Source of the DNA: Candidatus Mediterraneibacter vanvlietii | GTDB lineage: Bacteria > Bacillota > Clostridia > Lachnospirales > Lachnospiraceae | Direction: 5' to 3' | Assembly: GCA_019113645.1 (NCBI GenBank) | Contig: DXGZ01000019.1 | Span: 1-55,189 of the forward strand | Length of the DNA stretch: 55,189 nucleotides | In this document: positions 49,546-55,189 of the stretch, piece after piece | Numbering within the stretch: the first letter of the stretch is position 1 | Layout of the letters: each line of letters begins with the position of its first letter | Translations under genes and position numbers: made by a program | Notes under the pieces: generated by a model | Database searches by the model: none | Told to the model about the DNA's origin: nothing | The model's input: only the letters and a program-made list of their open reading frames with translations

Positions 49546-51165
49546 TTACCCGATATCCGCATACCGGTACTCCAACGCTCCGCTTGCCGGGATCTGACGG
49601 ATTCCCGAGATCGCCGGGTTCACCAGATTCACGCTCTTCATTGCATAGAGGGGAATGATATAAAACTGTTCTCCTACCGCAAGCTGCTCTGCCTGGTGCA
49701 TAAGTTCCGCCCGCTTTGCCGGATCTGATTCTGAACTGGACCGCGCTACAATCGCGTCATAGGTTTCGTCATGAATGCCGCTGCAGTTGTAAGTACTGTT
49801 TGACATGAGCATGGACAGATACGTGTACGGATCTGCAAAATCTGCCGTCCAGTTCATTCTGCACAGGTCAAAATCCCCTGAGTAGCGTGTAGAGTAGTTT
49901 GCCTGCAGTTCCTGCGCTTCCAGGTTAATTGTAATATTCAGGTTTTCTCTGAGCTGTTCCTGAATCACCTGAGCTGTATTCGAATCCATTTCCAGTGTCG
50001 GATAATTGTACGTCAGTTCCGGGAATCCCTCGCCGTCCGGATATCCCGCCTCCGCGAGAAGCTCCCTGGCACGCTCCACATTTTCCTCAAAGGGCTGAGG
50101 CGCACCGTCCACGAAATACTCCCCGGTGTTTTTATCTTTCATGTACTTTGCGACCAGGTTGTATGTCGGCTCCGTGTCCGATCCCACAATCTGGCAGAGC
50201 TCCTCTCTGTTGATTGCAAGGTTGATCGCTTCGCGCACACGCACGTCATTCAGAGGTTCCACATTCAGATTCATATAAATGTAACGGGTAGCAATCTGAT
50301 CTGTCACAAACAGATCATCCTCCCCCTCATACGCCTCCATCACTGTGGAAGACAGAGAGGTTGCAACGTCCACCTCACCGGCTTCGTAGGCATTTGCCAT
50401 TGACTGCGTATCATCGAAGAACCGATAGGTGATCCGGTCGAGATTCACGGCGTCTTTATTCCAGTAGTTCTCGTTTTTCTCAAGGACAAAATACTGATCC
50501 GCCACGTATTCTTTCAGATAATAAGGACCATTGGCAAGGCTGGTCTCCGGATTTCTGTCCCATCCGCTGTCCACAGAATCCGCATTTTCGGTGCTGGACG
50601 GTGTGTAAACCGGGAGCCGCAGAAGATCCAGGAAATAAACGCAGGGTTCTTCCAAGCGAAAGATCAGCGTATAATCATCCGGCGCCTCCACTCCCAGAGA
50701 ATCCATCTCTGCTTCTCCGTTATAGATCTCCTCCGCATTTTCAATGGGAAAAAGATAATTGGCATATCCGCTTCCGGATGCAGGATCCAGAGCGCGGGTG
50801 ATCGTGTTCAGAAAATCCGCCGATGTCACCGGACTTCCATCCGACCAGAGCGCATCCTGCCGAAGATGGAATGTCCATTCCGTATTCTCCTCGTTCACCT
50901 CATAGCTCTCTGCCGCGCGGTATTCGATCTCACCGTTCTCATCGTAAGTAAGCAGCTCGTCCAGAGCGCTTACAGAATATGCCAGATAGGTAAGCGCAAT
51001 CGAACCTGCGGGATCCATGGATCCCGTGTCACTGCTGATCGCCACTGTGATTTCCTTTTCATCTTCGTTTCCGCTGCCTGCCGGGCTGGCCGTTACACAT
51101 CCTGACAGAAACAAAGTACAGCTTAACATCAATGCAGCAGCCGCTGCCGTCATTCTTTTCCTCAT
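49546..51165 (-). CDS. Oligopeptide ABC transporter substrate-binding lipoprotein
   Basis: 539 residues from the ATG at 51165 (AAGGAG in front). Lipoprotein signal MRKRMTAAAAALMLSCTLF with lipobox LSGC. SBP family 5 core: WTFHLRQDALWSDGSPVTSADF, NGPYYLKEY, INREELCQIVGS and MNWTADFADPYTYLSMLMS, which is the OppA/MppA pattern rather than NikA. Follows the permease and ATPase genes. The corrin genes directly downstream raise the question of another ligand, but nothing in this protein shows it. Confidence 0.9.
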   Translation of the reverse strand: MRKRMTAAAAALMLSCTLFLSGCVTASPAGSGNEDEKEITVAISSDTGSMDPAGSIALTYLAYSVSALDELLTYDENGEIEYRAAESYEVNEENTEWTFHLRQDALWSDGSPVTSADFLNTITRALDPASGSGYANYLFPIENAEEIYNGEAEMDSLGVEAPDDYTLIFRLEEPCVYFLDLLRLPVYTPSSTENADSVDSGWDRNPETSLANGPYYLKEYVADQYFVLEKNENYWNKDAVNLDRITYRFFDDTQSMANAYEAGEVDVATSLSSTVMEAYEGEDDLFVTDQIATRYIYMNLNVEPLNDVRVREAINLAINREELCQIVGSDTEPTYNLVAKYMKDKNTGEYFVDGAPQPFEENVERARELLAEAGYPDGEGFPELTYNYPTLEMDSNTAQVIQEQLRENLNITINLEAQELQANYSTRYSGDFDLCRMNWTADFADPYTYLSMLMSNSTYNCSGIHDETYDAIVARSSSESDPAKRAELMHQAEQLAVGEQFYIIPLYAMKSVNLVNPAISGIRQIPASGALEYRYADIG

Positions 51166-51247
51166 GTATCTCTCCTTAAGTCTTCTGTTCATTTACTACC
51201 GGAATCGTTCTCCCGATCCATTTCCCGTAAACAGGAATGTTGTTGTT

Positions 51248-53059
51248 TTATATCTGGGACGTCATCTTATACCCTTCTGTTCTGCGTCCGCTGTGTTTCT
51301 CAGAGTATAAAAAGCACGCAGTGTCCCTGCTGACAAACCGGTACGCTTCCGGAACCTCATGCCGGCAGCATTCCAGCGCATAACCGCACTGCGGGGCAAA
51401 TAAACAGCCAGCGTGCTCTGTCTGTATATCCGTGCTGTTTTCCAGAAGGGGAGCTGCTTTGATTTTCACAGCTCGCAGCGGATCCGGTTCCGGCACTGCT
51501 TCAATCAGCTGCTTTGTATAAGGATGCCACGGATCAGAACAGACTTCTTTTGTCCTTCCCGTCTCCACGATCTGTCCTCTGTACATCACTGCAACCTTCG
51601 TGCTGATCCTTCTCACTACATGAATGTCATGGGATATAAACAGGCAGGAAATCCCCCGCTCTTTCTGAATTTCAAGCAGCAGCTTCAGGATCTGCTCCTG
51701 TGTCGTTGCATCCAGTGAAGAGAGGGCTTCGTCACAGATCAGAAGCTCCGGCCCCACGATCAGTGCTCTGGCGATCCCGATCCTCTGGCGCTGTCCTCCG
51801 GAGAAAGCATCCGGATACCGGTCCAGATCCCCTTCTTTTAAACCTGTAAGCTCCAGCATTTCTCTGATCTTAAGTTCAATCTTCTCCTCATCCGGCTTCC
51901 GCACTCCATATTTTCTCCGCAGATGCGGCAGAAGCGCTTCCCGGAGAGTCTGCCTCACCGTAAGGCATGGATTTAAGGATGCGTAAGGATCCTGAAACAC
52001 CATCTGGATCTTCCCCTCGCATTCCGTTTTCCTGAGTCTTTCATCCAGTAATTTTCCCTGATAATGCAGCTCTCCTTCATCTGCTTTCAGTATGCCGGAC
52101 AGGATACGGGCAAGGGTCGTCTTCCCGCTGCCGCTCTCTCCTACAAGAGCAAAGACTTCCCCTCCATACAGATCCACAGAGACATCCCGCACGCCTTCCC
52201 GGCTGTCAAACGCCTTTGTTACATGACTGACACTGACAAGCGGGATCCTGTCTTCTTCTCCGGATGTCTTTTTTCCCCCATGCCGGTCCCTGTTCTCAAT
52301 GCTTCCTTTTGCATCCCGGAGCAGCTGTCTTGTATATTCTTCCTGCGGGTCATAAAAGATGTCCTCCGCAGTTCCGTTCTCCACAATCTTTCCCCTGTGC
52401 ATCACGTAGATACGGCTGCACATTGCCGCAGTCACTCCCATATCGTGACTGACAAGAAGAAGAGATGTACCTGTCTCGCGGACAATACTCTTCAGAAGAA
52501 GAAGGATCTGGGCCTGGACTGCCGCATCCAGAGATGTGGTCGGCTCGTCCGCGATAATTACGTCCGGTTCGCATGCCAGCGCTATGGCGATCACCACTCT
52601 CTGGCGCATCCCGCCCGAGAGTTCAAACGGATACTGCCGCATACGGAGCTTCACATTCCGGATTCCCACCCGATTAAGCAGTTCTTCTGCCCGGATCTGT
52701 GCCTCTTTCCTGGTGCATTTTTTCCGCATACGGATCGTCTCAGTCATCTGTCGCCCGATCCTGACAGAAGGATTCAGGCAGCTCAGAGAATCCTGAAAAA
52801 TCATGGCAATATTCTTTCCCGGTGCGGAAGGGCTTCCGCTGACAAGAATGGAATCCGATTTCACCGATGCCTTATCCCCCAGAAGCCCCATCACCGCAAG
52901 CATGGCAGTGCTTTTTCCTGATCCGGATTCCCCGACGATTCCGACAACCTCACCTTTTTCCACATAAAAACTGAGCCCGTGCAGGATTTCGGGCGTCCCC
53001 GCACTGTAGTCTCCTGTCAAATACCTTACGCTCAGTCCCTGTACATCCAGCGCCCTCAT
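51248..53059 (-). CDS. Fused peptide ABC transporter ATPase (DppD-DppF in one chain)
   Basis: 603 residues with two complete ABC domains. First: Walker A GESGSGKSTAM, signature LSGGMRQR, Walker B VIIADEPTT. Second: GESGSGKTTLAR, FSGGQRQR, LLICDEALS. A cysteine-containing oligopeptide tail (HAGCLFAPQCGYALECCRHEVPE) closes the chain, as in OppD/OppF. In most systems the two are separate genes. The start overlaps the dppC stop by 4 bp. Confidence 0.95.
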   Translation of the reverse strand: MRALDVQGLSVRYLTGDYSAGTPEILHGLSFYVEKGEVVGIVGESGSGKSTAMLAVMGLLGDKASVKSDSILVSGSPSAPGKNIAMIFQDSLSCLNPSVRIGRQMTETIRMRKKCTRKEAQIRAEELLNRVGIRNVKLRMRQYPFELSGGMRQRVVIAIALACEPDVIIADEPTTSLDAAVQAQILLLLKSIVRETGTSLLLVSHDMGVTAAMCSRIYVMHRGKIVENGTAEDIFYDPQEEYTRQLLRDAKGSIENRDRHGGKKTSGEEDRIPLVSVSHVTKAFDSREGVRDVSVDLYGGEVFALVGESGSGKTTLARILSGILKADEGELHYQGKLLDERLRKTECEGKIQMVFQDPYASLNPCLTVRQTLREALLPHLRRKYGVRKPDEEKIELKIREMLELTGLKEGDLDRYPDAFSGGQRQRIGIARALIVGPELLICDEALSSLDATTQEQILKLLLEIQKERGISCLFISHDIHVVRRISTKVAVMYRGQIVETGRTKEVCSDPWHPYTKQLIEAVPEPDPLRAVKIKAAPLLENSTDIQTEHAGCLFAPQCGYALECCRHEVPEAYRFVSRDTACFLYSEKHSGRRTEGYKMTSQI

Positions 53060-53952
53060 CTGTTTCCACCTCTCCTGCTTCCGGTTTTCTCCTCAATCGC
53101 TGTGCCGACCATATTGAGGGCAAGTATCATAACACACAGAACAACAAGGGGGCAGATCATCTGATACGGGTAAAGGATCATCTGGCTCCTCGCCTCCTGA
53201 ATAATCGTCCCAAGGCTTGCCGCCGGAGCCGAAAGCCCGACCCCCAGAAAACTTAAGAATGCTTCTGTAAATATTGCCTGAGGTACAAGAAAGATCAGAT
53301 TCACAATAACCGGTCCCGCCGCATTGGGGAGAAGGTGCCTGACCAGAATACGCATCGGAGAGATTCCTTCCATCCGCGCTGCTTCCGCATATTCCGACTT
53401 CTTCAGGCTGACGATCTCACCCCGGACGATCCGCGCCATGCCGATCCATCCCGCCACACACAGTCCGAGAATCATGCTGCCCACGCCGGAGCCCATAACC
53501 AGCGTAATCAGGATCACATAAAGCATGGACGGAATTGCAGAAATAATATCCGCGATCCGCATCAGAACCATATCCAGTTTCTTCCCTGCATATCCGGATA
53601 TCGCACCGTAGATCACGCCGATTACTCCATTGATCAGGGTGCTGGAAATACCGATCACCAGGCTGAGCCCGGCGCCGTACCATACGCGGGCGAACAGATC
53701 CCGCCCGAACCGGTCCGTTCCGAACCAGTGAACCGCTGAGATCGCCTGGTTCTGAATCTGCGCATTCTGTTCCGAGTAGGACCAGGGCCAGAAAAGCGGT
53801 ACGGTAATGGCAAGGATCATCCAGACAAAAAGAATCACGCAGCCTGCTGCCGCCATTTTGCTGCCGCCTGTATAGCGCTCCCACAGCCCGACAGCTCTTC
53901 CCGGTATATGCAGTTTTCCTGATTTCCTGTTGCCTGCCTGCAGCTCTTCCAT
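53056..53952 (-). CDS. Peptide ABC transporter permease, DppC type
   Basis: 298 residues. One N-terminal helix (GCVILFVWMILAITVPLFWP), HWFGTDRFGRDLFARVWYGA, then five helices with the EAA loop EYAEAARMEGISPMRILVRHLLPNAAGPVIV. Pairs with the gene at 53954, with a single base between them. Start has GGAG-type sequence in front. Confidence 0.94.
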   Translation of the reverse strand: MEELQAGNRKSGKLHIPGRAVGLWERYTGGSKMAAAGCVILFVWMILAITVPLFWPWSYSEQNAQIQNQAISAVHWFGTDRFGRDLFARVWYGAGLSLVIGISSTLINGVIGVIYGAISGYAGKKLDMVLMRIADIISAIPSMLYVILITLVMGSGVGSMILGLCVAGWIGMARIVRGEIVSLKKSEYAEAARMEGISPMRILVRHLLPNAAGPVIVNLIFLVPQAIFTEAFLSFLGVGLSAPAASLGTIIQEARSQMILYPYQMICPLVVLCVMILALNMVGTAIEEKTGSRRGGNR

Positions 53953-53953
53953 A

Positions 53954-54886
53954 TTACAGTGTCTCCTCTCTGTAGGCCCTGCGCGTTGCGGGATCCAGCC
54001 ATGCGCACAACAGATCCGTAATCAGATTCACAGCGATCACAACCGCTCCCATAAACACAGTCAGCCCCAGAATCAGTGTGTAATCCCGGTTCGTAATCGA
54101 GCCTACAAACTCTCTTCCAAGTCCGGGTATCGTAAATATACTCTCAATAACAAAACTTCCGGTGAGCAGGGACGCCGACGCAGGCCCCACATAATTCAGC
54201 ACCGGAAGATAGGCGTTTTTCAACGCATGAGTCAGAATCGTTCTTCCCCTGTTCATCCCCTTTGCCCGGGCAAACAGGACGTAGTCTTTCCCCATCTCGG
54301 CCTGAAGCGCGCTCCCCGACAGTCGGGAAATCACAGCCGCAGGATACAGGGAAAGAGCTGTCACCGGGAGCACGTAGTGAAGCGGTGATAACAGTCCGGA
54401 CGCCGGAAGCCATTTTAACTTCACGCTGAATACGAGCATAAGAAGAATCGCAACGGCGAAACTGGGAATTCCCGCTGCGAGCATTCCGCCTGCTGATATA
54501 ACGCGCCTTACGCTTCTGTGCTTTATAAATGCCATGAGAATCCCGAGAGAGGTTCCGAGAATCACAGAAACAACAAGCGCCGTGATCCCGATCGATGCTG
54601 TGATCGGCCACGCCCGCGCGATAATCTCAGTCACCCGGGTGGACGGATCTTCATACGAGATCCCGAGATCTCCGTGCAGCAGTCCGCCCATATATGTAAC
54701 GTACTGCATAAGCAGCGGTTCATTCAGCCCGTACTCCTGTTCCACAGCCTCCACCACCTGAGAAGACACGCCGCCCCTCTGAAAAGGGCTTCCCGGAATC
54801 ATCCTCACAAGGAAAAATGTAACTGTCGCCAGCACAAAAAGCGAGAGGATGCCCGTCAATATTCTTTTCACAGTATAACGAAACAT
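53954..54886 (-). CDS. Peptide ABC transporter permease, DppB type
   Basis: 310 residues, about six helices. N-terminal MFRYTVKRILTGILSLFVLATVTFFLVRMIPGSPF is the DppB hallmark, and the EAA loop is DYVLFARAKGMNRGRTILTHALKNAYLPVLNYVG. First gene of a string running through dppC, the fused ATPase, the binding protein, cobU-like, cbiC and sirC. AAAGG in front of the ATG. Confidence 0.94.
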   Translation of the reverse strand: MFRYTVKRILTGILSLFVLATVTFFLVRMIPGSPFQRGGVSSQVVEAVEQEYGLNEPLLMQYVTYMGGLLHGDLGISYEDPSTRVTEIIARAWPITASIGITALVVSVILGTSLGILMAFIKHRSVRRVISAGGMLAAGIPSFAVAILLMLVFSVKLKWLPASGLLSPLHYVLPVTALSLYPAAVISRLSGSALQAEMGKDYVLFARAKGMNRGRTILTHALKNAYLPVLNYVGPASASLLTGSFVIESIFTIPGLGREFVGSITNRDYTLILGLTVFMGAVVIAVNLITDLLCAWLDPATRRAYREETL

Positions 54887-54959
54887 CCTTTCACCTGCCT
54901 TCCTCTTCTGATCTTTCCGTCTCTGCTCCGGACGGTTCCTGCGAAACCGCTCTTTGTCT

Positions 54960-54988
54960 AATATACCACATCTTGCCCCCTCAATAAA
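54960..54988 (-). promoter_or_regulatory. Possible promoter of the dpp-cob string
   Basis: Minus strand: TTTATT (54983-54988), 17-bp spacer, TATATT (54960-54965), about 75 bp ahead of dppB. The leader shows no cobalamin riboswitch pattern. Confidence 0.4.
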
Positions 54989-55007
54989 GTACAGTTCCGC
55001 TATTTAG

Positions 55008-55189
55008 TTAATTAGGTTCGCTGACTTTTGGAGACGATATTTCCGAAAACAGGGGTGGCCTTCCAAAACATATTCTGCAAGGGTGGAGACTGTGTTCGGC
55101 TTCCGCTCCAGGCGCTAAGGGAAACTAAGGAGTTCCGGGGACGGACTAAAAACAGGGACAGACGGTGAGCAACTCGCATTCGCTCAGAC
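55008..55189 (+). repeat. Foldback element copy E4, cut by the window end
   Basis: Only the left arm and 20 nt of the tip loop (55170-55189: CAACTC, GC-ATTC-GC, TCAGAC) are visible. The arm aligns with the reverse complement of the right arm of E1: GAAAACAGG, ATATTCTGC, GGAGACTGTGTTCGGC, TTCCGCTCC and AAACTAAGG in the same order. The family box TCCGCT is at 55102-55107. It starts about 120 bp ahead of dppB and is not behind any gene end seen here. Confidence 0.8.

Noticed and set aside
54887-55007. Cobalamin riboswitch ahead of the dpp-cob string
   Set aside because: The leader is too short and shows no B12-box-like sequence.

Overview
The window looks like chromosomal DNA of an anaerobic, low-to-moderate-GC Firmicute, most likely a gut Lachnospiraceae (Clostridium cluster XIVa). 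The pointers are a PolC-type replicase, a zinc-ribbon L31, DUF4364 and DUF1385 (YqhQ-like) proteins, a class II GalT, an electron-bifurcating HndABCD-type [FeFe] hydrogenase operon and strong AGGAGG ribosome binding sites. Genus cannot be decided from sequence alone. I saw no rRNA, tRNA, CRISPR array, transposase or phage gene.

Layout. Positions 332-15734 hold housekeeping genes on the minus strand: glyA, polC, ispG, a small membrane protein, two aminotransferases, a DUF2156 protein, prfA-prmC, DUF1385, rpmE and rho. At 15969-24465 lie a malic enzyme, a radical SAM protein and DUF4364 (plus strand), then rarA, tcdA and an AraC regulator (minus), divergent from galK-galT. At 25351-30462 is the hndA-HATPase-hndB-hndC-hndD hydrogenase operon. 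At 30706-37310 is a sugar-acid catabolic regulon: KdgT-type permease, DUF1537 kinase, PdxA2-type dehydrogenase and histidine phosphatase on one strand, a SorC-family regulator, and a divergent RuBisCO-like protein. At 37488-40774 is a putative sensory [FeFe] hydrogenase cluster (two DRTGG proteins, a HATPase, a HydS-like protein, a PHP protein). At 40785-45501 are KdpE, a short KdpD-like kinase, KtrA/TrkA, KtrB/TrkH and a membrane-anchored companion. PutP follows, then a dppB-dppC-dppDF-dppA-cobU-cbiC-sirC gene string read leftward.

Two things stand out. First, four large imperfect foldback elements of about 300-370 bp (3-312, 24471-24810, 24986-25352 and 55008 to the window end) belong to one family. 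They share a conserved internal loop near the tip (CAACTC on one side, TCAGACAAT on the other) between helices whose sequence changes from copy to copy while pairing is kept, plus conserved opposed boxes lower in the stem. The three copies that abut a gene end are all in the same orientation to that gene, directly behind its stop codon, which suggests a structured RNA in 3' untranslated regions. I know of no named family that fits.

Second, the sugar-acid regulon has a readable regulatory code. Near-identical 14-bp palindromes (TGAAAATATTTTCA type) lie 3 bp upstream of the -35 box of both catabolic promoters, and a third overlaps the -35 box of the regulator gene. This suggests activation of the pathway and autorepression by the SorC protein. 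The RuBisCO-like protein has no obvious slot in the known kinase/PdxA2 route, so a new sugar-acid pathway is plausible.
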